From positions 4,948,467-5,012,466 of the forward strand of contig CM030360.1 in NCBI GenBank assembly GCA_017893485.1: 64,000 bases of DNA, in the 5' to 3' direction. Below the pieces are notes generated by a model. It had not been told where the DNA came from. It saw only the letters and a list, made by a program, of their open reading frames with translations, and did not search any database. A program made the position numbers and the translations under genes. Positions 1 to 10,115 of the stretch are shown piece after piece. This stretch comes from Hemerocallis citrina. Taxonomy: Eukaryota > Streptophyta > Magnoliopsida > Asparagales > Asphodelaceae. How positions within the stretch are numbered: position 1 is the stretch's first letter; every line of letters starts with the position of its first letter.

Positions 1-571
1 AACTCCTCAAAACTCCTCTAAGTCTACTAATTTTAGCATTCCATATTGAAATCGCATCCCCTTGAAAACCGTCCCTCCTATTAATAGGGGAATTCCAAGA
101 TGAGAAAACTAAAGAACGTAAAGAACCGTTCCTTAGCCAAGCGTTTTTCGAATCGGAAAGATTTTACTCTACGAGTAGACTCCCTGTTCTGGATCAGAAT
201 CAAAGAAACATGATCCGAGGTATCCCGCGGGACACTTTGACCGTGGCAAGAGGGAAGTGAGCTTCCCAATCCTGCGACACTAAAATACGATCCAATTTAG
301 CGAGAATGGGACGATCTTGCATATTAGACCAAGTGAATTTCCTGCCTGAAAAGTTAATTTCTCGCAGCTCTAAGTAATTAATGACCCGGTTAAAGAAAGA
401 TCTCTCAGAAGCACTACAACCTCTTCCTAGGTGTTCGTCTGAGAATCGAGTAATATTGAAGTCGCCCCCAATAATCCAAGCGTCTCCCCACCTGAGCTTA
501 ATTTCAAAAAGCTCATCCCAGAATCTCGTCCGTTCCACTGCATTGCTCGGACCATAGACCATCGAGAACAC
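1..571 (-). pseudogene. LINE endonuclease domain, broken, runs off left edge
   Basis: Read on the minus strand from about 571 downwards, this is the C-terminal half of an apurinic-type endonuclease (exonuclease/endonuclease/phosphatase fold) from a plant LINE. Visible landmarks are VYGPSN, the metal/catalytic-type GGDFN block (about 469-455), FTWSNMQ, the LDRILVS block and the SDH motif near 218-210. In the family this domain nicks target DNA for target-primed reverse transcription. The frame shifts near 225-235: the GGDFN part is in one frame, and the SDH plus FRFEKRL part is in another. The copy is therefore dead. The reverse transcriptase should lie beyond base 1. Similarity stops at about 571, which suggests 5' truncation; I could not find a target duplication because the other end is outside the window. 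Confidence 0.85.
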
Positions 572-1384
572 TTGACAGAACTCCTCACTCTTAGATCGAC
601 TGGGGAGATCGTTGCTGACAGGTTGTTGAAGTTTCTCATTGCATTGCATTGTTCCTTGAAAGTTGGTTTGGATAAGTTGGAAAGTTGGAGGCAGGTGTTG
701 GCAGAAGCTTCCATGGTTGGAGGCAGGAGTGTTGGCAGGCTCTGAAACCATGAAAGAAGGTTTATCACTCACTCATCGTACAATACACATTATATATATA
801 TATATGTACTCCTATTATAACACGTACATTATCCGTATAACATCTCTAATATGTTTCACGGCCTTTTCTAACATTGAACCTGCAGGTTAGAGGTCCTAAC
901 CAATACTTTGTATGAAGGGGTGCATCATCTGTAGAAGTGCCATTCAGCGAGAGCAATCCCTATGCCTATTTTAACATATAAAACAAAAAACAATATATCA
1001 GAATGAAGCTTGTCAACCTCTACATGACATCACAGCTCTATGATCTCATACCATGTGTCAACAGAGTTCACGCCTCATTATGATCCAGGACAGTGAAGTT
1101 GAGCATCAATCTGTAGGTTTTATGAGAGGAGCAAGTTCACATTGATTTGAGAGCATCTCATTCAGAACACTGAACGTAACCAAAGGTCAAGGGACCTGAA
1201 AGGGATCGATAAAAGTTCAATAGCCAATTGCAGCTTTACAGACATCAAGAAGTCAGTTCATAACTTTGGAACCATTTAATTGGCAGAATATCATCAACAG
1301 ATTACAAGCAAGTTCTCTCAAAAGTAAGTGTTGATAGGAATTACTACATAGTGATATTACTTTAAAGTACAAGAGGTTTTTTAC
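572..1384. other. non-coding stretch, nothing recognised
   Basis: AT-rich sequence with a short TA run near 790-806. Just next to the LINE, bases about 682-745 hold an imperfect tandem duplication of a GTTGGAGGCAG-type unit. I see no convincing coding frame on either strand. Confidence 0.5.
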
Positions 1385-1534
1385 CTGAAAAATTGCTCGC
1401 AAATTTTGCATCACCATAGTAACTTCTTCTGTGAAGCCTTCTCTGCACACATCAGTTTGTTCATGTTTTACTAGCAACAATAACAAATTCTTTGAATCTT
1501 TGTTTTTGCTCAAGTCTCCTGGTGTAGTTCTCAC
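1385..1534 (-). CDS. possible isolated coding exon, unidentified
   Basis: On the minus strand a frame reads TPGDLSKNKDSKNLLLLLVK and continues HEQTDVCREGFTEEV, ending at a good splice donor: CAG, then GTAAAA at 1384-1383. The composition and the donor look like a real plant exon of about 50 residues, not a chance frame. I do not recognise the protein. No matching neighbouring exon was found within 2 kb on either side, so this could be a gene fragment or an exon of a gene that is otherwise too diverged to see. A protein search with these residues would settle it. Confidence 0.3.
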
Positions 1535-1964
1535 TTCTCAGTACAATTTGGATCTTTTTTCATTTGTTAATATTATATCAGTTCCCATTGCCACATAGCC
1601 GCATAGCCACATAGCCACAGCCTAGCAGCAACCAAGTCTCCCTCATCTGCAGATGCGCCTATGATACCAGATGCCATAATAGATGCATTGATGTCAGGCC
1701 AGCTTAAAAGGGAATAAGAGATAGAGAAGGATCTCACTTAATGTCGAGCATTTCAAAAATATTATGAGGAAAGTCGAAGCATTTGATTAGTTATGATTAT
1801 AAAACTTTGTATTAGTGTGAAACTAGTATAGGCAATAAACGTGATATCTGCTTCAAATAAGGTGGATTACTATGATAGTGCAGAAAACACTATTATGTAC
1901 AAATCCTCTCAGAAGAAAATACAGCTAAAAATACCCTAATAGTCCTTGTATGTTCAGAATAACA
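1535..1964. other. non-coding, nothing recognised
   Basis: AT-rich. A short run of repeated 'catagccaca'-like units occurs near 1597-1622. No gene or element boundary can be supported. Confidence 0.5.
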
Positions 1965-2030
1965 CAGGCCCGACCCTGGGGTAGAGCGAACTGGGCTCAT
2001 GCCCAGGGCCCAAAATTTTTAAGGGGCACC
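1965..2030. mobile_element. terminal fragment of a hAT-like MITE
   Basis: It starts CAGGCCCGACCCTGG and continues with a GGGCCC-rich stretch. This resembles the ends of the two complete CAGGGCCGGCCCTG elements at 2955 and 4931. Only one end is visible here, so it is probably a truncated relative. No target duplication could be assigned. Confidence 0.5.
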
Positions 2031-2342
2031 AAGATAATTACGGACTGCCCTCCAATTCCTGCTCTTTCCTCCTTTTGAGAAGAGTTCCACCCACGCTCTC
2101 TCCCCTTTCCCAATCCCCAATGCTCGAATCATTGAATATTCACTACTAGTAGCAGAAAGATTGGTTCTTGGCGCCAAAAAGATTGGTTCTTGCTGCATAA
2201 AGTTTGGATTTTTTTTTTGGGTGGGGGCACAATGGTGGGGTGAGTAACAGCAGTGAAAAAAGATTGGTTCTTGGTGAAAAAAGTTTGAAATTAAGTGGTG
2301 AGCTTAACAGTGTAATTAGTATTGAAAAAGATTGGAGCTTTG
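2031..2342. other. region upstream of the histidine kinase exon
   Basis: This holds three to four imperfect copies of an AAAAAGATTGGTTCTTG-like unit between about 2155 and 2275, plus a short purine run. It could contain the promoter or 5' UTR of the exon that follows, but no TATA box is obvious. Confidence 0.35.
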
Positions 2343-2612
2343 ATGGAGGGGAAAGGGGGGAGTAAGTGGTGGAGGAACAGGACGATGATGGCGGTGGTGT
2401 GGGTGGCGGTGTCGGTGTGGGGGTGTGTGGGGCTGCACTGGTATTTCAGGTGGGATAGTATGAACAAGGCAGAGGAGAGTTTGGTGACGATGTGCGAGGA
2501 GAGGGCGAGAATGTTGCAGGAGCAGTTTCATGTTAGTGTCAATCATGTGCATGCTCTCGCTATTATGGTTTCGACGTTTCATTTTCAGAAGCAGCCCTCT
2601 GCATTGGATCAG
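2343..2612 (+). pseudogene. first exon of a CHASE-domain (cytokinin receptor) histidine kinase, orphan
   Basis: The first ATG in frame (2343) opens a 90-residue stretch. It has a short basic N-terminus (KWWRNR), one hydrophobic membrane segment (about residues 14-33, MMAVVWVAVSVW onward), then the start of the CHASE ligand-binding domain: MCEERARMLQEQF, VSVNHVHALAIMVSTFHF and PSALDQ. This is the exact layout of plant cytokinin receptors of the AHK2/3/4 group, which sit in the ER/plasma membrane and pass phosphate to a response-regulator chain. The frame ends at a proper splice donor (CAG, then GTGAGG at 2613). The next expected exon (rest of CHASE, kinase and receiver domains, roughly 900 residues) is not visible downstream. 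Family proteins often have a longer N-terminus. I infer an orphan exon left by a duplication or TE-mediated move. A very long, TE-filled first intron running past the window is a less likely alternative. Confidence 0.8.
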
Positions 2613-2954
2613 GTGAGGGTTTCTTCATCTAATAAGTGGTTCTTGAATTTTGTGATTTGAATTGAATGCAATCTTGTGCACTGTCCTACGTAAGCATTCT
2701 TTTTTTGTTTAGAGTAGAATGAATATTTCTAATTATTTATGCAACCTTGTATTATTTATACTGGGTTTGGGACACTAGGCAAATATGGCAATGTTGGAGT
2801 GTTCTTGAAGCTAAATTTATTAGAGCAATGCTATCTATAGTCATTACATTTTGTGTGCTAGCTAATTATACTCCGCTACTCGATGTGGCACAATCTCCAT
2901 CGTTACACGGATATCTTGAAAGTGTGCCAAATGAGGCAGTGGAGTAAAAGTAGT
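2613..2954. other. intron-like, non-coding
   Basis: AT-rich sequence directly after the splice donor, probably the start of the first intron of the histidine kinase. No branch to a second exon is seen. Confidence 0.4.
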
Positions 2955-3171
2955 CAGGGCCGGCCCTGATATGTAGGCGGGCAAGGCGGCCGCCTCGGGC
3001 CCCCGCCGAAATCGCGATTTTAGGGGCCCCCAATTTCAAACTTTCCTTGTAAATATAGGCACGCATTTCGCGCGTAAAATTTTTTTTGCATGTTTTTTTT
3101 AAATGTATGGGGCAGGGGGGGCCCATTTCGGAAGTTCGCCTAGGGCCCCCCGGAACTCAGGGCCGGCCCTG
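2955..3171. mobile_element. hAT-like MITE, CAGGGCCGGCCCTG family, copy 1
   Basis: 217 bp bounded by CAGGGCCGGCCCTG at both ends (a palindromic terminus), with GGGCCCC-rich subterminal sequence. It shares the inner motif CCTTGTAAATATAGGCACG with copy 2 at 4931, which lies in the opposite orientation. It has no coding capacity. Its flanks (AAAGTAGT left, GAATAACA right) do not form a clean 8-bp duplication, so this copy may be old or rearranged. Confidence 0.75.
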
Positions 3172-4930
3172 GAATAACATGACGAATCACTTGAATTTGG
3201 CGACTGTAGTAGATATTCCTTGTTTGATTCTTCCAGTGTCAAGTCTAGTTTGATGTCGTTGGTACGGGTGATCTTATTTTTGTGGTTCGCAGGAGAGAAA
3301 CCAGCATGAATGCCATTTAAGTACCGACTTTATATAAATATATACTCTAGGACAACCCCAATATGTCACCTAGCGAGTACACCCTACTCAAGTTAGCCCC
3401 AAAAGATAGTTCCCGTCGCATACCCACTTTTTTCTTCAATTATGTGATCATGATATTAGCGCTGCAAGGTGACTCCAAGTTTGTGATGTTTCTCCAGAGC
3501 ATACAGATTAGCGATACTTCAGCTTAGCATTTCAAGATAAAGGAAAAGGAAACTGCCACATTCACCGAGTAGTCATTTGTTTCAAAGAGGTATTTTCCAT
3601 TTTTGCTGAATTAGCAAACACAGGATTTCAAATATGAAAATCAAAATTGGTAGAAATTTTTAAGAAGCACCACCATCCTACAATAGATATCTGATTCATC
3701 CTTCTTACTCTCTCCTTCTCTCAACCACCATCCTTCACTATCCTACCATAAATATCCTTCTTACTCTCTCCTTTCTCTCAATCACCATTCTTCAATATCC
3801 TACCATAATATCTTCTCTATTAAAGAAGCAACACTACTTAGAAAATATGATGTACTTGGCATAGTTGATTAAATGAATATTAAGCAAAATCAGCAACAGT
3901 ATACTGCAAATCACCAAAATGCCATCTATGTTGTGCTAAGACGCAGGCGTTCCACGTGATCGAGGTCAATGATGAACCGGAAAAAGATAATTCTGCGAGT
4001 CTCCCATATCAACTAGAAACTATCGAACAATCACAGGCAGACACAAAAGTTAGATGTGCTCCATGGGATGATATGCCTTGTTCCCATTATTACAGATCAC
4101 AATATTGGTGATTGGTTGAAATTATGTAAAAACTGCAGTAAGGTATGGCAATCATTTATGGCAACATAAGATGTATCGAAAGTCTAGGTATACAAAATTC
4201 GGATCTAACTGCACATGCGTCTCAGTTTGGCCTATAATTATGAGTACGAGGTACGACAGTATCTCTGTTCCTTCTCTCTGGCACCTAAAAAATCCTTCAT
4301 ATCAGTTCATTGCTACTGGCATGGCATTTGGTACCCTTTACAGGGATGAAAGCAGCACCAAACTATTTCTCTATGAACTGGTTCTAGGCATCTTCAGATT
4401 CCCACATCTTCCATCATTGGAATTTGATTCATCTTTCCTGTGGCTGATCTTGCTAAAATTTTATAGCCTACGCATCCTTTACAGAAAATACGTTTGATTT
4501 GTCCAAATAGACCAAAAATAAAACAAGCAGCCCGGGGCTTTGAAATTTAAATTGTATTTTGGAACATCTAACCCAGCTCAGTTATGTCTATGTGATGATG
4601 GCCAATATACGCAACAAATGTTAGGTGACATCAAATACGCTGAATGACTGTGATAGTGAAGAAATGCTATCCACCCAGAAGATTATATAACTAGTCTCCA
4701 AATTTGATGCACGGCACTAAAATTCGGTGTACGTTCAGAACAATGTGATAAATTACCCGAATCTGATGACTCTACTCGAAATTTCTTCTTCTAGGTCCTA
4801 ATTTGATGCCTGGCATTAAAATGTCCTTAAAGATGTTCACAATAATATGAAATATCACCCCAAATTGGTGGCTCTAGAATTATCTCCTAATGTGTTATTT
4901 TTCCAGTGTTCCAATTAGCATTACAACAAC
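3172..4930. other. largely non-coding; short repeat and one weak open stretch
   Basis: Bases about 3668-3830 hold an imperfect threefold repeat of a unit like ACCATCCT-CTATCCTACCATAAATATC with CTTACTCTCTCC. On the plus strand an open stretch ends at a TGA at 4109-4111; its last 56 residues include FHVIEVNDEPEKDNSASLPY and two Cys-containing blocks. It is unrecognised and has no clear splice boundary. The rest shows no gene I can support. Confidence 0.35.
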
Positions 4931-5135
4931 CAGGGCCGGTCCTGAGTTCCAGGGGGCCCAAGGCGAAAAGACCAAATAATTATTTTTGGGGGCCACTAAT
5001 TACAATATATATTTTTTACGCACAACATACGTGCCTATATTTACAAGGGAAATACAAATTTGGGGCCCCTAAAAGTGTAAAAAATCGGGGCCTGAGACGG
5101 CCGCCTCACCGGCCTCAAGGTGGGGGCCGGCCCTG
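4931..5135. mobile_element. hAT-like MITE, CAGGGCCGGCCCTG family, copy 2
   Basis: 205 bp with ends CAGGGCCGGTCCTG and GGGGCCGGCCCTG. It is flanked by a perfect 8-bp duplication ACAACAAC (4923-4930 and 5136-5143), which is the hAT signature. It is inverted relative to copy 1 and shares its inner conserved block. Non-autonomous. Confidence 0.9.
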
Positions 5136-5143
5136 ACAACAAC

Positions 5144-5893
5144 ATTACCATTCATGCGAACAAAACAACAAACTAATTCCGGCATAGTTCCCATATCTTG
5201 CCAATATGAAACTGAGTACATTTTTATTTTTAACATGCAACTGTACATCCTACTATATGGGCATTCATTCTCAGCCCCCAAAATTGCGAAAGTGGAAACT
5301 CGCAAATATATTCCCAAAAACATTATGACCTCCCCCCTCAAATTCAAATCGCTGCTATTCATAATGGGTGTGTGAAAGAGCACGTGCATTGCACATGCAA
5401 ACTGCTTAATAACGAGTTTCCCATTCTACCATACAGAAGAACAAGGGTTCGATATAAATTAGAAAAAAAAACCCTAATTTCTCAGAATTTGCATACATTT
5501 CAAGAAAGCAAGTACCATATATCAAAATTTCTCAAACTGTAATCAAAATCTATAGCGATTCAAATGAAACTCAATGAAGATGACGAGCAGAGGATTGAAG
5601 TAGTACCTAAACGAAAACGAGATCGATTGATCGATCGACCAAAAATCTCAAAACGCTAGAAATGATAAAATCGATTGCGACAAATTTTTTGAGAAAATTG
5701 AAGAGCGCGCCTTTTGATAAGTTGGCCCCCTTTTTTAGTCTTTTTCTTTTTTCCTGAGAATGGGCCGACATATTAGAAAAGCCCAAACAAGGCCCACAGG
5801 GATGTTTCCAGTAATAGGCCCAAAACTTTTTCCGGATTAAGAGCAGTTTCTCTCAAATATGGCAAAATGGCAATTTGAGAAATAGCATATAGC
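5144..5893. other. non-coding; possible promoter/5' leader on the minus strand
   Basis: Bases 5460-5720 look like a plant 5' leader read on the minus strand, with a possible donor (TTTAG, then GTACTAC) near 5610. No coding exon that would belong to it was found. Treat as unassigned. Confidence 0.3.
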
Positions 5894-6296
5894 TAGTGAT
5901 GGCAACCGGGCCGGGTTGACCCGCAACTTGTCCGCGACCCGCCCACTCTAACCCGGCTCGCAATTAAGTGGTTCGGGTTCGAGTTGAACCCACGGGTCTT
6001 TCCGAGTCGACCCGGGTTGCCAAATTTGTAAACCAACCCTCTCGACCCGAGCTATGAACCCATTGACCAAGTCAAATCTGCCCGTCAACCCGCGGGTTCC
6101 CGTTGAATTGTTTGATTAATTTGACCAGTGGGTTTGAACCGTTTGAATTTTTTAAATTTTTTTTGTTGTTTAATTTTTTAATCCTTTTTTTGCTACAAAA
6201 TATATGTATATATGTGTATATATGTATATATATATACTGCAAATATATATGTATATAGATATACTCTAAAATATTTCAAAGCTTTATAAAAAAAAA

Positions 6297-6537
6297 GTGT
6301 GAACATCAAAATTAATTGATTACTACCCACCCTAGCTATTTATAGCCAACTCCACCTCCTCACTTCTCTCATCTCACTAATGTGGGACTAAAAGTTTTCA
6401 AAATTTAAAATCCAAATATATTTAGTCCTATATTGATGAGTTGAGAGAAGTGAGGATGTGAAGTTAACTATAAATAGCTAGGGTGGGGTGGACTAACTGA
6501 GTAGTGGGTAGTGAGCAATTATTTTTGTTGTTCACAC
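6297..6537. mobile_element. nested foldback MITE
   Basis: The ends are GTGTGAACA and TGTTCACAC. Inside, 6322-6370 and 6442-6491 form a long imperfect stem (CTAGCTATTTATAG on one arm, CTATAAATAGCTAG on the other). It is about 241 bp, non-coding, and sits within the hAT-like element. Confidence 0.65.
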
Positions 6538-6574
6538 CCATTTCATATAAAATTTAAAATATTAACCAACTTAC

Positions 6575-6576
<2 letters not shown>

Positions 6577-6648
<72 letters not shown>
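6577..6648. repeat. (TA)n microsatellite
   Basis: An uninterrupted run of TA of about 70 bp next to the ACCCG-rich right end of the hAT-like element. Confidence 0.95.
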
Positions 6649-6651
<3 letters not shown>

Positions 6652-6850
6652 CCGGGCCAAACCGACCCAGCCCGACTCGAAATGTTTGACCCAAATGGGT
6701 TTGCGGGTCGACCGAGTCGAATATTTGGATTTCGAACCCGGCCTGGCCCTGTGATGCTGGCAACCCGACCCAGACCCGCCTAAATATTGGCCCGACCCAA
6801 CCCGACTGAATATTGGCCCGACCCAACCCGACCCGACCCGGCCACGATTG

Positions 6851-7575
6851 TTTGCTATAATTTGAAGGGAAAAAAATGATAAAAATAAAAAATCTCCGAT
6901 CCGAGACGTATTTTTTAATTTTTAATAAAATTAAAATAGTGTTAGTTATTAAATAGTAATAGTTAATTAATTAGTGATTAAAATAATACCAAACAATTAT
7001 TAAATTAAACATAAAAGGTGATTAATCCCTAAATTAATGGGGTAGAAATGTGGTTGATGGTGACATCCCTTAAACGAGACATGTTGTTCCATTTGTCACA
7101 TTTTTGAGATCGGACCAGAAAACATATCTATAGCATTATTTTATTTTATTTTTGGACGGAACAAAATGTTCCTTCCGATCCTTTTTTTAAATAATAATAA
7201 AAATAAACGAAACAAGCAACTTGTTTCGTCCGATCCTATTAAAATAATAATAATAATATGGACGGAACAATATTTGCAAAATTTTTCTCAAATATGAGAA
7301 GCAACTGTTGCAATTTTACCACAAAATGGCAAAATAGCAAACCAGTCTGACTGCTATTTTGCCATTATTTAGGTTGTGGATGCTCTCCGAAGGCTCAAAA
7401 TGGTGATGTTCAGTTTAGAAGAAAGAATGAAGGAAGAAAAAAAAAACATCTAAATGTTTTTTTTTTTCTTCGAAATCTCTAATTCAAATAAAAGCTAAAG
7501 GATTTTTCGGATCATAACTTATTTGGTGACATTGTTGGTATGGATGGTCTGGACCAACTCGACTACTTTATGGGT
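6851..7575. other. AT-rich non-coding; inverted GGACGGAACAA motifs
   Basis: Several short AAT-rich runs and repeated GACGGAACAA / TTGTTTCGTCC motifs between 7150 and 7275 in both orientations. A sequence like CAAATATGgcaaaATGGCAAAAT near 7288-7335 resembles one at 5855-5880. A larger decayed element may therefore span 5830-7385. Confidence 0.35.
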
Positions 7576-7585
7576 GTTTAATCCA

Positions 7586-8400
7586 GAATTTTTTACCAAA
7601 CTATCCCACTTTTTGTAAGTATGTACCAAGTTGTCTTTGTTTGAAACTTTAATATCAAAATGTCTCTGTCGCTAACTGAGATAGTGCTCCTAGTAAAATT
7701 CTTCGCGCTATCTCAATTAGCATGTGCTAGGGAACACCACTTTTCTCCTCAAGTTGGGGTGTGCAAAAAAACTCACCAACTATAGACATGCTAACTCCGT
7801 TAGCACGCCTATTTAAACCAGGCACGCTAATGGGGTTAGCGTGCTAGGGGGACACTAGGGAACACTACTCCTCAAGTAGGGGTGTGGGAAAAAATACCAC
7901 GTATAGACACTCGCTAACCCCGATAGCGTGCCTAGTTTAAATGTGTGCGCTAACGGGATTACCGTGTCTATACTCGGTAATTTTTTTCCCACACTCCTAA
8001 TTGAGAGTAGTGTCTCATAGTGTCCCATAGCATGCTAACCCCATTAGCGCGCCTCGTTAAAATGGGCGCGCTAGCTCCGTTAGCGTGTCTTTACTTGGTA
8101 TTTTTTTTCCAAACCCCTACTTGAGGAGTAGTATCCCCCTGGCACGCTAACCCCGTTAGCGTGTCTGGTTTAAATGGGCGCGCTAACGGAGTTAGCATGT
8201 CTATAGTTGGTGATTTTTTTTGCACACCCCTACTTGAGGGAAAATGTAGTATCCCCTAGCACACGCTAACTGAGATAGCGCGAAGAATTTTACTAGGGGC
8301 ACTATCTCAGGTAGCGACAGCGACTTTGTGGTATTAAAGTTTCAAACAGGGACAGTTTGGTACATACTTACAAAAAGTGGGATAGTTTGGTAAAAAATTC
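7586..8400. mobile_element. Mutator-type foldback element with perfect 10-bp target duplication
   Basis: 815 bp made of two long inverted arms. The termini are GAATTTTTTACCAAACTATC and its inverse, ending GGTAAAAAATTC. It is flanked by GTTTAATCCA at 7576-7585 and again at 8401-8410. The arms contain many smaller nested palindromes of the form GCACGCTAAC / GTTAGCGTGC, so the DNA can fold on several levels. It is non-coding. Long TIRs, the GAATTTTTT end and the 9-10 bp duplication point to a Mutator-like non-autonomous element. Confidence 0.9.
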
Positions 8401-8518
8401 GTTTAATCCATTCATCAGTTGGCATAATGAAATCCGTAAATAAATAATTGCAGTTCTATATTTCATTCCGGTGTTAAATGGTGTAGATGATGGTCAGACC
8501 CTCTTATATTATACCAGA

Positions 8519-8692
8519 CTAGTAATTTACACGTGCGATGCACGTCTTAATAAATATAGTTTTTTTAAAGTAAAAATTCAGACGGAGTAGGTTCGAATCT
8601 AAGATCTCCTTTATAATAGCTATGCACGTACGTACATTGCATTCGTTGATAGATTTACAAATGATACTAAGATCTTCTCTCATTATCTATAA
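8519..8692 (-). mobile_element. short Helitron-like element, minus strand
   Basis: Read on the minus strand, the 3' end has the hairpin GTGCATCGCAC followed by a spacer and CTAG, then T, which is the Helitron 3' end pattern. The 5' half is decayed (AGAGAAGATCTTAGTATC). It shares its interior with the plus-strand copies at 8700 and 8915. Confidence 0.6.
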
Positions 8693-8699
8693 TCTCTAA

Positions 8700-8882
8700 T
8701 CTCTAGTATTATAATGGGAGAAGGCCTTAGTATAATTTGTAAATCTACCAACGCGTGTATTGCACGTGCTTAACTAATATGAAGGAGGTCTTAAGTTTGA
8801 GTCCTCACTATGTCAGATTTTTTATTTTAATTTTATTGTAATATATTAAATGTGCATCACACGTGAAAATTATTATCTATTT
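8700..8882 (+). mobile_element. short Helitron-like element, plus strand
   Basis: It starts TCTCTAGTATTATAATGGG after an A and ends in the weak hairpin region TGTGCATCACACG, with no clean CTAG. It carries AAGTTTGAGTCCTC, similar to an RNA polymerase III B box. About 180 bp, non-coding. Confidence 0.6.
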
Positions 8883-8914
8883 ATCTATCCATCTATCTAT
8901 AATATAATATATAA

Positions 8915-10077
8915 TCTCTAATATTATAATGGGAGAAGGTTTTAGTGTCATTTGTCAATCTACCAAACGTGCAACACACATGCATAACTAATACGAAGGA
9001 GGACTCAGGTTCGAGTCCTCACTATGTGTAACTCCCGTTTTTATTTTTTCCCTTTTATCATTTATCCCCATTGTAATATCTTTTGTGATTCTAGAACATT
9101 TCATTTTGTTTCACTATTGTATCAAATAATATCAATTCTAGTATTATTCGTATTTGTCCTTGATCTCAGTTTGATCATTTGAATCTTACTTTTCCTTTTC
9201 TTATTTCAAGTTTAATTTCATGGAATTGTCTCTTATCTTGTTGGGTTGAGAATTGTTTTCCATTTGCCCCATATTGTACCCAAACCCAATATCCACCTCT
9301 ATTGGATCCTACCTTCAAGCCCACTAACCCAAAACCACCTCCATATCTCCACTAATAGTCAAATCCCCAAAAATCTCTCCCAATCATCACCACACCCTGT
9401 AACCCCCAAAATTAAAAATTGAATCCCTAACAATCTGCCTACAATCCTCCCCATTTTGTGGCTATTATTGTACCATTACTATTTTAATAACCCTAACCTA
9501 ATACCCTAATCACATTCAGCCGTTACCCCCCACTGATTAACCCCCTTCACTGTGCAGACCTACCCCCCGATCCACTGCTGAACCCTCCTTCCATTGTTCA
9601 TCTCCTCTCCCCATTTACCTATCTGCCTAAGCCCCTAGCCGTCGCTCTCCCGTCCTCCAACCACCACCATCGTCACCACCTTTACCTCTCTCCATCGTCT
9701 TCAACTCCGCTCGAACCCAACTCCTCCTCAACCCCATTGTCTACTCCTCGTTTACATCCTCCGCCATTGCCAAACTCGAAGCTCGAGTTCCCGTCGTCTT
9801 CTCGCACTCATCAGCCTCATCGCCGCCGTCTTTGCCTCTCCGTTCACCCCTGCAATCATCGAGGAACCCCCCCTACCTTGCCATCGCCGTCCAAGCCGAG
9901 AGCCCCTGCTGTTTGTCTCCTTTGTTTTCGGAGCGAAATAGAGCACTCGAACGCCGCTTGCTCCGCCGTCTCTTCGTTGCTACGTCGCCTCCCGACCACA
10001 ACGACATCGTCGTTGCCTCTGCCGTGGTCACCGCTTCCGTCCCCAACCGCCGTCGTGTTCACAGTCGCCGTCAGATT

Positions 10078-10115
<38 letters not shown>

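Larger units (their letters stand above)
5894..6850. mobile_element. non-autonomous hAT-like element, GGGCCGGG-rich ends
   Basis: It starts TAGTGATGGCAACCGGGCC and ends in the inverse of a related sequence (CCCGACCCGGCCACGATTG). The subterminal DNA is full of ACCCG/CGGGT units. These ends match the terminal style of the full hAT element at 35938-42898 (TAGGGATGGCAACTGGGCC), so this is probably a deletion derivative of that group. It contains no transposase. It hosts a nested foldback element and a long TA repeat. No clean 8-bp duplication is visible. Confidence 0.65.

Noticed and set aside
5460..5720. Possible intact plant gene starting on the minus strand
   Set aside because: Leader-like composition and one donor-like site, but no coding exon could be read downstream.
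6511..6826. Open frames made of YIYIYI across the TA repeat, both strands
   Set aside because: They are translations of a (TA)n microsatellite.
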